64,000 nt of DNA from assembly GCA_965249615.1 (NCBI GenBank), contig CBDFMI010000005.1, forward strand, positions 248,001 through 312,000. Direction: 5' to 3'. The notes below the pieces were generated by a model. That model was not told the DNA's origin. It ran no database searches and saw only the letters and a program-made list of their open reading frames with translations. This DNA comes from G963555815 sp965249615 [NCBI: bacterium]. GTDB taxonomy: Bacteria; UBA8248; JACPRG01. Both the position numbers and the translations under genes were made by a program. The stretch's first letter is position 1, and each line of letters begins with the position of its first letter. Below are positions 41,936 to 50,409 of this stretch, in pieces.

Positions 41936-43081
41936 ATGCCACGGTGGCAGTCCGAAGAGGCGGGCTTGATGCGCCAGGCCCTTCGACTGGCTGCTCAGGC
42001 AAAGGGCAGGACCCATCCCAACCCCATGGTGGGGGCCCTGGTGGTGAAAGGGGGCCGCATCGTGGGCCAGGGCTATCACCGGAAGGCCGGAGGCCCCCAC
42101 GCCGAGCTTTTAGCCCTTCGGGCAGCCCGTTCCCGCGCAAAGGGCGCCGCCCTCTATGTCTCGCTTGAGCCTTGCTGTCACGTCGGCCGAACCCCCTCCT
42201 GCACGGACGCCATCCTTTCGGCCGGGGTCCGGGAAGTGGTCGTGGGGATGAGAGACCCCAATCCCCTCGTCTTCGGAAGGGGCATTCGCGCCCTGCGAAG
42301 GGCCGGACTCAAGGTCCGGACCGGGCTCCTGGAGGAGGAATGCCGCCGCCTGAACGAGGATTTCTGCCATCATATTCAGACGGGTCGGCCCCTGGTCATT
42401 CTGAAGTCGGCTCTGAGTTTGGATGGCAAGACAGCCACTGTATCGGGTGAATCCCGGTGGATATCCAGCCCTGCAAGCCGGGCCCACACCCATCGGCTTC
42501 GAGAGAGGGTGGACGCCATCTTGGTGGGGATCGGGACCGTCCTGGCCGACAATCCCAGCCTGACGGCCCGCCCCTCGGGGGGAAAGGGGCGCGACCCCCT
42601 TCGAATCATCCTGGACAGCCGCCTCAAAATTCCCTTGACCGCCAAGGCATTGAACGTTCGCTCTCAGGCTGATACAATTTTGGCAACGACGAGACGCTCC
42701 AACCCAAAACGCAGGGCCGATGTGGCCGCGAAAGGGGCTGAAGTCCTCGTTTTGAGAGAGGTCCGAGAGGGGGTTTCCCTTCCCCACCTTCTTAGCGTGC
42801 TGGGCCGGCGCGGGATCGTGAGCCTGCTCATTGAGGGAGGGGGCAGAGTGAGTGCAGGGGCCCTCCGGGCCGGAGTGGTTAACAAAGTGATCTACTACCT
42901 CGCCCCCATGCTGATCGGGGGCCAGCAGGCGCCTGGGGCCATTGGCGGCGAGGGGGTGCAGAGGCTGGACGATGCCTTTCGGCTTCGGGACGTTCGAACA
43001 AGTCGGCTGGGCCCTGATCTTTTAGTAGAAGCTTACATTGATGGGAGAGGGAGGTCTCGGCGTGTTTACAGGAATCATTGA
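41936..43081 (+). CDS. ribD: Bifunctional riboflavin biosynthesis protein RibD
   Basis: 381 aa. The N-terminal deaminase (~1-150) has the zinc motif GPHAELLAL (~51-59) and SLEPCCHVGRTPSCTDAI (~78-95). The C-terminal reductase (~155-375) has KSALSLDGKTATVSGESRWISS and LLIEGGGRVSAGAL. It converts the GTP-derived pyrimidine to 5-amino-6-ribitylaminouracil 5'-phosphate. ATG 41936 precedes MPRWQSEEAGLMRQALRLA, the expected RibD start. The gene overlaps ribE by 20 bases. No FMN riboswitch was found upstream. Confidence 0.95.
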   Translation: MPRWQSEEAGLMRQALRLAAQAKGRTHPNPMVGALVVKGGRIVGQGYHRKAGGPHAELLALRAARSRAKGAALYVSLEPCCHVGRTPSCTDAILSAGVREVVVGMRDPNPLVFGRGIRALRRAGLKVRTGLLEEECRRLNEDFCHHIQTGRPLVILKSALSLDGKTATVSGESRWISSPASRAHTHRLRERVDAILVGIGTVLADNPSLTARPSGGKGRDPLRIILDSRLKIPLTAKALNVRSQADTILATTRRSNPKRRADVAAKGAEVLVLREVREGVSLPHLLSVLGRRGIVSLLIEGGGRVSAGALRAGVVNKVIYYLAPMLIGGQQAPGAIGGEGVQRLDDAFRLRDVRTSRLGPDLLVEAYIDGRGRSRRVYRNH

Positions 43082-43712
43082 TCACCTGGGCGTTGTTTCC
43101 TTTCTAAAACCTTCGTCGGAGGGGGCCCGCCTCACGGTCCACGCTCCTGACGTGGCCCGCCAACTCGAGGTGGGTGAGAGTGTCTCGGTCAACGGGGCCT
43201 GTCTCACGGTGGTGGAGAGGACGCAAAAAACCTTCAGTGTGGATGTGACCCCTGAGACCCTGAGTAGGACCAACCTCGGGGAGTTGCAGCCCCAGGGCCA
43301 GGTGAACCTGGAGTTGGCCCTTCAGGTGGGAGCCCGGCTGGGGGGGCACCTGGTGAGTGGGCATGTGGACGCCCCGGGGAAGATCGTGAAACGGGAGCCC
43401 CTTGGGAATTCCGTGGTGGTGGTCGTTGAGACCCCACCTGAGGTGATGAAGTATGTGGTCGAGAAGGGGTCCATCGCCGTGGACGGCGTGAGCCTGACGG
43501 TGGTCGAGCGAGGAGAGGGCCGTTTCTTGGTGGTGATCATTCCCCACACGGCCCAAAAGACCACCCTGAATGACAAACCGGTGGGTGCCAGGGTGAACCT
43601 GGAAGCCGACCTGGTCGGAAAATATGTGGAGCAGTTTGTGAATCCTTGGAGAAACAGCGAGGCGGTTTCAAAAGGCGCTCAAATGTTTGTGCCAGAGCGC
43701 GAATATTCATGA
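43062..43712 (+). CDS. ribE: Riboflavin synthase, alpha subunit
   Basis: 216 aa, two lumazine-binding repeats. It dismutates two 6,7-dimethyl-8-ribityllumazine molecules to riboflavin. It starts at GTG with the canonical FTGIIDHLG and GAGGGAGG eight bases upstream. The repeats carry ESVSVNGACLTVV (~33-45) and KGSIAVDGVSLTVV (~134-147); MFTGI, NGACLT and LGGHLVSGHVD are family signatures. The 20-base overlap with ribD implies coupling. Confidence 0.95.
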   Translation: MFTGIIDHLGVVSFLKPSSEGARLTVHAPDVARQLEVGESVSVNGACLTVVERTQKTFSVDVTPETLSRTNLGELQPQGQVNLELALQVGARLGGHLVSGHVDAPGKIVKREPLGNSVVVVVETPPEVMKYVVEKGSIAVDGVSLTVVERGEGRFLVVIIPHTAQKTTLNDKPVGARVNLEADLVGKYVEQFVNPWRNSEAVSKGAQMFVPEREYS

Positions 43713-43725
43713 AAAGGCGGTTGGA

Positions 43726-44940
43726 ATGACTGGTGAACACCCTTTCCACTCCATAGAAGAAGCCATCGAGGCGATCCGAGAAGGGCAGATGGTCATCCTG
43801 ATCGATGACGAGGATCGGGAGAACGAGGGCGACCTCACGATGGCGGCTGAACTGATCACCCCCGAGGCCATTAACTTCATGACCCAATATGGCCGGGGTC
43901 TGTTGTGCCTCACCCTGACCGGCCAGCGGGCAGACGAGCTTGAGCTGGAGCCTATGGTCCGGAACAACACGGCCTCTCTCGGGACGGCCTTCACCGTCTC
44001 CATTGACGCCAAGAAGAATGTGGAGACGGGGATCTCGGCGGCCGACCGGGACGCGACCATCCACCAAGTCCTGGACCCCAAGACCAGACCCCGTGACCTG
44101 GCCAGGCCGGGACACGTCTTTCCCATTCGGGCAAGGGACGGGGGTGTCTTGGTCCGCGCGGGACAGACCGAGGGATCGGTCGACTTGGCGCGTCTGGCCG
44201 GCCTGAACCCGGCGGGTGTCGTCTGCGAGGTGATGAACCCCGATGGCAGCATGGCCAGGGTCCCCGAGCTTCTGGAATTCTCGAATCGCCACAATCTCAA
44301 AGTGGTTACGGTTAAAGACCTCATCGAGTACCGAATGAGGTGTGAGTCTCTCATTGAGATGGTGGCCGAGACCGAGATGCCCACTGAATATGGAGTATTC
44401 AAGGCGAGGTCTTATCAGGGAAAGATTGGGGGCCAGATTTATCTCAGCCTGAGTCTTGGGGAGCTCAACGGGGAAGAGGATGTCCTCGTCCGGGTTCATT
44501 CCCAGTGCTTGACCGGGGATGTCTTCGGTTCTTTTCGATGTGACTGCGGCCCCCAGCTCCAGACCGCCCTGTCCATGATCGGCGAGGCGGGGAAGGGGGT
44601 CATTCTCTATGTGGCCCAGGAGGGCCGGGGGATTGGCCTGCTGAACAAGCTTAAGGCGTACTCGCTCCAGGACGGAGGCCTCGACACGGTCCAGGCGAAC
44701 GAGGCCTTGGGCTTCAAGTCCGACCTTCGGGAGTACGGCCTGGGTGCTCAGATTTTGGCCGACTTGGGTCTGAAGAATATCCGCCTTTTGACGAACAACC
44801 CCAGGAAGGTGGTAGGTCTGGAAGGCTACGGGCTTCGGATCGCCGAGCGGGTCCCCTTGGAGGTTAAGCCCCGCGATGAAAATCTCCATTACCTGCAGAC
44901 GAAGCAGAGCAAGCTCGGCCATCTGCTGAAAAATGTCTAA
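43726..44940 (+). CDS. ribBA: DHBP synthase / GTP cyclohydrolase II fusion
   Basis: 404 aa. The N-terminal half (~1-200) makes 3,4-dihydroxy-2-butanone 4-phosphate from ribulose 5-phosphate; metal and active-site residues lie in LIDDEDRENEGDLTMAAE (~25-42) and in HVFPIRARDGGVLVRAGQTEGSVDL. The C-terminal half (~206-404) is GTP cyclohydrolase II: RVHSQCLTGDVFGSFRCDCG holds the zinc cysteines (~261-275) and YVAQEGRGIGLLNKLKAY the GTP site. AAAAGGCGG precedes ATG 43726. It supplies both branches of riboflavin synthesis. A terminator follows. Confidence 0.96.
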   Translation: MTGEHPFHSIEEAIEAIREGQMVILIDDEDRENEGDLTMAAELITPEAINFMTQYGRGLLCLTLTGQRADELELEPMVRNNTASLGTAFTVSIDAKKNVETGISAADRDATIHQVLDPKTRPRDLARPGHVFPIRARDGGVLVRAGQTEGSVDLARLAGLNPAGVVCEVMNPDGSMARVPELLEFSNRHNLKVVTVKDLIEYRMRCESLIEMVAETEMPTEYGVFKARSYQGKIGGQIYLSLSLGELNGEEDVLVRVHSQCLTGDVFGSFRCDCGPQLQTALSMIGEAGKGVILYVAQEGRGIGLLNKLKAYSLQDGGLDTVQANEALGFKSDLREYGLGAQILADLGLKNIRLLTNNPRKVVGLEGYGLRIAERVPLEVKPRDENLHYLQTKQSKLGHLLKNV

Positions 44941-45001
44941 ATGTTTAGAGGACCCGGGCACCCGACGGGCAGAGCCGTTGTTCGGGGGAATAGTTCGGGG
45001 G

Positions 45002-45031
45002 GGCCGCCAGGAACAGGGCGGCCTCTTCTTT
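45002..45031 (+). terminator. Terminator-like hairpin between ribBA and ribH
   Basis: GGCCGCC (45002-45008) pairs with GGCGGCC (45017-45023), 8-nt loop, followed by TCTTCTTT. It sits upstream of ribH within an otherwise continuous operon, so it may act as an attenuator or partial terminator. Confidence 0.65.
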
Positions 45032-45057
45032 AATGGGCTCTTGAGGAGGCTCCCGCG

Positions 45058-45531
45058 ATACCCAGGGTGACGGAAGGAGATCTCTCGGCGGCCGGCCTAA
45101 AGGTGGGGATCGTGGTGAGCCGGTTCAACTCCTCGATCACGGACCGCCTCCTGGAAGGGGCGCTGGACGCCCTCCTGCGATCCGGGGCCAAGGAGGGGGA
45201 CCTTGAGGTGGTGCGGGTTCCCGGCGCCTTCGAGATACCCCTTGTGACCAAGACCCTGGCCGAGACTAAACGCTATGCGGCTATTGTTTGCCTGGGGGCC
45301 CTCATCCGAGGGGAGACACCGCACTTTGAACACCTCGCCACCCAAGTTGCCAAGGGGATCGCCGAGACCTCCCTGGAATGGGGCGTCCCTGTGGCCTTTG
45401 GGGTCCTCACAGCGGACACCGTCGATCAGGCCGTCGAGCGGGCTGGGGGCAAACGTGGCAACAGGGGCGCCGAGGCTGCCCGGACGGCGGTCGAGATGGC
45501 GGTTCTCTTGAAAAAGCTGAAGAAGAAATAG
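45058..45531 (+). CDS. ribH: 6,7-dimethyl-8-ribityllumazine synthase
   Basis: Forms the lumazine precursor of riboflavin from the RibD and RibB products. The core has [45 protein letters not shown] and [12 protein letters not shown], all standard. The expected N-terminus is reached only if translation starts at ATA 45058 (then Pro-Arg-Val-Thr-Glu-Gly), which has a perfect GAGGAGG eight bases upstream and gives 157 aa. The first conventional start, GTG 45067, gives 154 aa but lies 17 bases from that site. The ATA is either a rare start or an altered ATG. nusB follows 12 bp later. Confidence 0.92.
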   Translation: MPRVTEGDLSAAGLKVGIVVSRFNSSITDRLLEGALDALLRSGAKEGDLEVVRVPGAFEIPLVTKTLAETKRYAAIVCLGALIRGETPHFEHLATQVAKGIAETSLEWGVPVAFGVLTADTVDQAVERAGGKRGNRGAEAARTAVEMAVLLKKLKKK

Positions 45532-45543
45532 CGAGAGGTTTTT

Positions 45544-45984
45544 ATGGGAACCAGACGGAGGGCCCGGGAGGCGGCCCTCAAGATCCTCTACCAGCTGGAT
45601 CGCTCCGGGGGAGACCCGGAGGGGGCGCTCAACGCCTATTGGAACGAGCACCCCATGTCGGAGGGGGTTCGCCAGTATGCCGAACGCCTCGTCCGCACCA
45701 CCTGGAAAGAGAGGGAAGACTTCGACACCGCCATCGCCCGCCTCTCTGAGCATTGGGCGCTTCGCCGCATGGGGGCCGTCGATCGCACCATCTTGCGTTT
45801 TGCCGCGTGTGAACTGCTCCTGTTTAAAGACATCCCGTCTAAGGTGGCTATCAACGAGGCGGTCGATCTGGCCAAAAAATATGGGACCCAGGATTCCCCC
45901 GCCTTCGTGAACGGGATCCTGGATCAAATTAAGCACGAGGCGGAGTGTGAGGGGGTGAAGGGAGAAAAAACCTCGAAGTCATGA
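45544..45984 (+). CDS. nusB: Transcription antitermination factor NusB
   Basis: 146 aa all-helical RNA-binding protein that with NusE/S10 binds boxA in rRNA leaders. The N-terminal RRRAREAALKILYQLDRSGGD, the YAERLVRTTW segment and MGAVDRTILRFAACELLLFKDIPSKVAINEAVDLAKKYG (~77-115) are family signatures. The ribH-nusB pairing is common in bacteria. leuS follows 10 bp downstream. Confidence 0.95.
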   Translation: MGTRRRAREAALKILYQLDRSGGDPEGALNAYWNEHPMSEGVRQYAERLVRTTWKEREDFDTAIARLSEHWALRRMGAVDRTILRFAACELLLFKDIPSKVAINEAVDLAKKYGTQDSPAFVNGILDQIKHEAECEGVKGEKTSKS

Positions 45985-45994
45985 GAGGGTTTCT

Positions 45995-48475
45995 TTGAGC
46001 GACCGCTACGACTTTCATGCGATAGAGGCCAAATGGCAGGGGATTTGGCAGGAGCAGGGGGCCTTCGCCGTCTCGGATGAGGGCCGGGGGCCGAAGTTCT
46101 ATCTCCTGGAAATGTATCCTTACCCCTCGGGCCGCATCCACATGGGACACGTGAGAAATTACACGATTGGCGATGTGGTGGCGCGCTACAAGGCCATGCA
46201 GGGCTACGAGGTGCTTCACCCCATGGGGTGGGACGCCTTCGGCCTTCCTGCCGAGAACGCCGCCCTGGCCCGGAGGGTGCACCCGGCCCGGTGGACCCAG
46301 GAGAATATTGAGTTCATGAGACAACAGCTTCAGCGTCTGGGTTTCAGCTATGATTGGACCCGGGAGTTCGCCACCTGTGAGCCGGACTATTACCGTTGGA
46401 ACCAGTGGATCTTCCTTCAGATGTACCGCCGGGGGATTGCCTATCGTCGAAAGACCCGGCTTCACTGGTGCCCGGAGTGCAAGACCACGCTCGCCAACGA
46501 GCAGGTGGAGGGAGGACTTTGCTGGCGCCACGGGACCCAGGTCGAGGAAAAGGAAATGGACGCCTGGTTCCTCAAGATCACCGATTATGCCGAGGATCTT
46601 CTCGCCGGCTTAGACAACCTGGCCGGGACCTGGCCCGAGCGGGTTCTCACTATGCAGCGGAACTGGATCGGCAAGAGCGTGGGTGTGGAAATCGTTTTTC
46701 CCGTTGTGGGGGATACCGAGAAGCTCAGCGCCTTCACGACCCGCCATGATACCGTCTACGGGGCGACCTTCCTGGTCCTGGCCCCGGAGCACCCCTCCGC
46801 CCGGCGTCTGGCCGCCGGGACCCCACAGGAAGGGGAGGTCAGCCGCTTCTGTGAAGAGATGAGCCGCCAGGACAAGTACCAAAGAACGGCCGAAGATCAG
46901 GAGAAGAGAGGAGTTTTTAGCGGGCGCCACGCCCTTAACCCGATGACGGGCGAGGAGATCCCCATCTGGATCGCGAACTTCGTCCTCATGGAATACGGGA
47001 CAGGGGCCATCCAGGCGGTCCCCGCCCATGACCAGCGGGACCTGGGATTTGCCAGAAAGTATGGCCTCCCGGTCCGAGTCGTGGTCCAAGCCCCCGGGGT
47101 CTCTCTGGACGAGGCCACCCTGGAGGAGGCCTATGTGGATGACGGCGTGAATACGCAATCAGGCTCCTTCGATGGCCTGCCCACGCCCCGCGCCAAGGAG
47201 GCGATCGCGGATTTCATGGAAGAGCGTGGAATCGGTCGGCGAAAAATTCAGTACCGCCTTCGCGACTGGGGGATCTCCCGCCAGCGCTATTGGGGAACCC
47301 CCATCCCCATCATCTACTGTGAGGCCTGCGGGACGGTCCCAGTCCCAGACGAAGACCTGCCCGTTCTCCTTCCCACGGAAGAGTTCGAGTTTGGCGGTCC
47401 CTCACCCCTTACCACCCATGCCCCTTTCTACCGAGCGGATTGTCCGTCTTGCGGCAAAGAGGCCCGCCGCGAGACGGACACCCTAGACACCTTCTTTGAC
47501 TCCTCTTGGTATTTTTACCGCTTCACAAGCCCGAAAGAGTCCCGGGCCCCCTTTAAGGCCTCAGCGATCCAGAGGTGGATGCCCGTGAACCATTACATTG
47601 GCGGGATCGAACACGCCATCCTACATCTCCTCTATTCGCGGTTCTTTTCCATGGTCCTGCGCGACCTCGGGCTGATCCCGCAGGCGGAGCCTTTTCGCGA
47701 GCTTCTGACCCAGGGGATGGTCATCAAGGATGGGTTCAAAATGTCCAAGTCCCACGGCAATGTGGTGGACCCGGACGATATGGTCAAGAAATTCGGGGCC
47801 GACACGGTGCGTCTCTTTATCCTGTTCGCCTCCCCCCCGGAGCGCGAGCTCGAGTGGAACGAGAGCGGCGTCGAGGGTGCTCATCGCTTTCTCAACCGGC
47901 TCTGGAGGATCGTCCACCAGCGCCGGGAGGTTTTGGAGGGGGACACCCCCGCAGCCCCTTCCGCCGGAGATTTTAGTCCGGCCGCCTTGGAGCTTCGCAA
48001 GAAGACCCATCAGACCATCCGCCGGGTCACCGACGATATTGAGCAGCGCCTTCACTTCAACACCGCCATCGCCGCCACCATGGAGCTCACCAACGCCATC
48101 TCGGCCTTTGAGGACGACGGCAGCCCGGGCTCGAGATGGGCCCTTCGGGAGGCCATCCACCACCTGGTCCTGCTTCTTTCGCCCTTTGCCCCCCACCTGA
48201 CCGAAGAGGTGTGGGAGGTCCTGGGAGGACAAAAATCTCTCGTGAGTTGCCCTTGGCCTGAGTATGATCCTAAGGTGGCCGCTGAGGAGACCCTGACCAT
48301 TGTCCTTCAGGTGAACGGCAAGGTGAGGGGCCGAATTCAGGTTGCGGCCACGGCTGAGGCGGATCAGATCAAATCTCTCGCCTTGGGAGACGAGCGGATC
48401 CAAAGCTGGATTGGAGAAAAGGAAATCCGCAGGGTTGTCGTGGTACCGGGGAAACTGGTCAATGTGGTGGTTTAA
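45995..48475 (+). CDS. leuS: Leucyl-tRNA synthetase
   Basis: 826 aa class Ia synthetase. The HIGH motif lies in YPSGRIHMGHVRNYTIGD (~44-61) and KMSKSHGNVVDP at ~581-592. The editing (CP1) domain fills ~225-415 with the threonine-rich TTRHDTVYGATFL and VPAHDQRDLGFA. Zinc-type cysteines occur in CPECKTTL and YCEACGTVP. The start is TTG with GAGAGGG upstream. The lptE ATG lies inside its last codons. Confidence 0.96.
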   Translation: MSDRYDFHAIEAKWQGIWQEQGAFAVSDEGRGPKFYLLEMYPYPSGRIHMGHVRNYTIGDVVARYKAMQGYEVLHPMGWDAFGLPAENAALARRVHPARWTQENIEFMRQQLQRLGFSYDWTREFATCEPDYYRWNQWIFLQMYRRGIAYRRKTRLHWCPECKTTLANEQVEGGLCWRHGTQVEEKEMDAWFLKITDYAEDLLAGLDNLAGTWPERVLTMQRNWIGKSVGVEIVFPVVGDTEKLSAFTTRHDTVYGATFLVLAPEHPSARRLAAGTPQEGEVSRFCEEMSRQDKYQRTAEDQEKRGVFSGRHALNPMTGEEIPIWIANFVLMEYGTGAIQAVPAHDQRDLGFARKYGLPVRVVVQAPGVSLDEATLEEAYVDDGVNTQSGSFDGLPTPRAKEAIADFMEERGIGRRKIQYRLRDWGISRQRYWGTPIPIIYCEACGTVPVPDEDLPVLLPTEEFEFGGPSPLTTHAPFYRADCPSCGKEARRETDTLDTFFDSSWYFYRFTSPKESRAPFKASAIQRWMPVNHYIGGIEHAILHLLYSRFFSMVLRDLGLIPQAEPFRELLTQGMVIKDGFKMSKSHGNVVDPDDMVKKFGADTVRLFILFASPPERELEWNESGVEGAHRFLNRLWRIVHQRREVLEGDTPAAPSAGDFSPAALELRKKTHQTIRRVTDDIEQRLHFNTAIAATMELTNAISAFEDDGSPGSRWALREAIHHLVLLLSPFAPHLTEEVWEVLGGQKSLVSCPWPEYDPKVAAEETLTIVLQVNGKVRGRIQVAATAEADQIKSLALGDERIQSWIGEKEIRRVVVVPGKLVNVVV

Positions 48476-48983
48476 AAGGACAATTTACTCCCTTGGTCTA
48501 GCCCTCATCCTTCTGGGGTGCGGCTACCGACTCGAAGGCACCACTGTTTCCTCGCTCCCCCCCCATATCAAGAGGGTCCACATCCCTATTTTTCAAAACG
48601 GGACGACAGAGGAAGGCGTCGAGGTGAGGATCAGCGAGGAGCTCCGAAACCTAATTTTGGAGGACGGGCGACTCGACCTGGCGCAAGGACGGGCAGATGC
48701 CCAGGCCATCATTATCGGAGAGGTCCGGGAGTTTATCCTCAGACCCATCTCCTTCAATAGCGACGACCGCATCCGAGAATACCGCCTGCGGATCTCTGTC
48801 CGGGCGACGCTACGTGATCTGGAGAACAACGAAACCCTCTTCGACCAGACCATTCGGGTCGACCGGGAATACAGCGTCGACGAAGATCTCGGGTCAAACG
48901 AGCAGGCGCAGAGTGAAGCCATCGGTCGGGGCGCAGACGACTTTGCCCGGGAGCTGAAGAGCCTCATCATCGAGGGGTTTTAA
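48462..48983 (+). CDS. lptE: LptE-like LPS-assembly lipoprotein
   Basis: 173 aa. A lipoprotein signal (SLGLALILLGC) ends in the lipobox Cys, followed by GYRLEG, the hallmark of LptE/RlpB proteins. LptE plugs the outer-membrane LptD barrel and helps deliver lipopolysaccharide. VPIF-type strand HIKRVHIPIFQNGTTEEGVEVRISEELRNLI and the repeated beta pattern fit the family. ATG 48462 overlaps leuS by 14 bases. The leuS-lptE-holA order is widely conserved in Gram-negative bacteria. Confidence 0.85.
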   Translation: MWWFKRTIYSLGLALILLGCGYRLEGTTVSSLPPHIKRVHIPIFQNGTTEEGVEVRISEELRNLILEDGRLDLAQGRADAQAIIIGEVREFILRPISFNSDDRIREYRLRISVRATLRDLENNETLFDQTIRVDREYSVDEDLGSNEQAQSEAIGRGADDFARELKSLIIEGF

Positions 48984-48991
48984 GGGGGAGG

Positions 48992-50023
48992 ATGCCTGAG
49001 ACCTCCTACGAGGGCGCCCGCAGGGACATCGAGGCTGGCAAGGTTTGCCCCCTCTATCTCTTCCATGGAGAGGAGACCTTCCTGGCCGATGACCTCTTGG
49101 CGCGCCTTCGTGCGCGGCTTCTCCCCGGGGGCCTCGACGAGTTAAACCATGAGCGTTTCTACGCTGACGAGATCACCCCAGAGACCCTCCTGACCGCTGT
49201 GCGTACGCTCCCCTTCATGTCTAGCTGCCGCTTGGTCCTTGTGAGACGGGCAGAGGCACTGCCCCGGGGGGGGGAGGCGCTGGCCGATTACTTTGAGGAC
49301 CCCGTTTCCAGCACCTGCTTGATCCTCCTGGCAGATACCCTGCCGCGCCAAAGCAAGTTGCCCCACCGGGTGAAGAAGAAGGGGACGGTGGTCTCGCTGT
49401 CCGCTTTGAAGCCGGCCGCCTTTCGAAAGCATCTCTCCTCTCTCGCCAGGGAGAAGGGGTTGCGCTTCGATTCTGATGCCCTTGCCCTTTTAGCCGAGCG
49501 GGCCGGCCGGAACCTCTACCGCGGTGTCGCCGAGATGGAAAAGCTTTCGGTGTGGGAGACAAAGGCGGGCCGGGTGGACCGGGAGCTGGTGGCGACTGTT
49601 GTGGACGACGGTCGTCTGGACACCTTCTTTGATCTGGTCGATGCCCTGGGCGGAAAGCAGCTGGCACGAGCCCTTGAGGTCCTGCACAGACTCCGCGGGG
49701 TCCCTCCCTTGGTCCTCCTGGCCACGGTGGGCCGGCATTTTCGTCGCCTGTTTGAGCTTCGGGCCAAACTGGACGTCGAAGGACGGAAAGGGGAGGGGAG
49801 CACCCAGAGGAAGCAGGATTACTATCTGAAGAAGATGACCAGCCAGGCCTCTTTATTTTCCGCCCAGGAAATCCGGGAGATCTTCCACCAGCTACACAGC
49901 ACAGACCTCGCCCTCAAGGGGACCAGCACACCGGATCGACTGGTCTTGGAAGACCTGGTCTTCGCCATATGCGGGTCAGCAAAGGCAAAGATTCTGGGGA
50001 AGACGTCAGGAGGAAGGTTTTAG
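48992..50023 (+). CDS. holA: DNA polymerase III, delta subunit
   Basis: 343 aa. Delta is the wrench of the clamp loader that opens the beta clamp. It begins with the typical AGKVCPLYLFHGEETFLADDLL (~14-35), followed by VRTLPFMSSCRLVLVRRAE. It shows the three-domain helical organisation, without Walker motifs as expected. AGGGGGAGG precedes the ATG. Its 3' end overlaps the convergent rpsT gene by 18 bases. Confidence 0.92.
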   Translation: MPETSYEGARRDIEAGKVCPLYLFHGEETFLADDLLARLRARLLPGGLDELNHERFYADEITPETLLTAVRTLPFMSSCRLVLVRRAEALPRGGEALADYFEDPVSSTCLILLADTLPRQSKLPHRVKKKGTVVSLSALKPAAFRKHLSSLAREKGLRFDSDALALLAERAGRNLYRGVAEMEKLSVWETKAGRVDRELVATVVDDGRLDTFFDLVDALGGKQLARALEVLHRLRGVPPLVLLATVGRHFRRLFELRAKLDVEGRKGEGSTQRKQDYYLKKMTSQASLFSAQEIREIFHQLHSTDLALKGTSTPDRLVLEDLVFAICGSAKAKILGKTSGGRF

Positions 50024-50278
50024 GGCATCGGCCCGCTTGCTGAGACGGGCGATGAGGCGTGACGCAGTGTTTTTGTGGATGACGCCCTTTGAGGCCGTCT
50101 GGGCAATGAGGGGGAGCGCGACCTTGAGGTGTTTACGAGTAGCCTCCGCGTCCTTCATCTCGATGGCGGCGTGGACCCGCTTCACAGCGGTCCGATAGGC
50201 GGAGCGGAACGGTTGATTGCGAGCCCGCCGCTTGACACTCCTCCGGGCAGTCTTCCGTACCGGTTTCTTTTGAGGCAT
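50006..50278 (-). CDS. rpsT: 30S ribosomal protein S20
   Basis: 90 aa, highly basic. Starts PQKKPVRKTARRSVKRRARNQ and ends in the helical ASKGVIHKNTASRLIARLSKRA typical of S20, which binds 16S rRNA. GGAGAA precedes the ATG and a strong promoter lies upstream. The stop overlaps the 3' end of holA, a convergent arrangement often seen for rpsT and holA. Confidence 0.95.
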   Translation of the reverse strand: MPQKKPVRKTARRSVKRRARNQPFRSAYRTAVKRVHAAIEMKDAEATRKHLKVALPLIAQTASKGVIHKNTASRLIARLSKRADALKPSS

Positions 50279-50326
50279 CTGTCTTCTCCAAAGGGGCTGA
50301 AAACTTCCCTTGCTCCGGAAACCCTT

Positions 50327-50354
50327 AATATAAAGGTTTTCTCCCTGCTGTCAA
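50327..50354 (-). promoter_or_regulatory. Sigma-70-type promoter for rpsT
   Basis: On the minus strand TTGACA (50349-50354), 16-bp spacer, TATATT (50327-50332). It lies 49 bases upstream of the rpsT ATG. Confidence 0.78.
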
Positions 50355-50409
50355 GGACCTTGCCCACGCAGACACCGGATGAGTTCGGCCCTGCAGGCCG
50401 GGGGTTCGG

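Noticed and set aside
44941-45057. FMN riboswitch before ribH
   Set aside because: The conserved AGGG...GGTGAAATTCC and ACCGGCGGT elements are absent; only a terminator-like hairpin is present.
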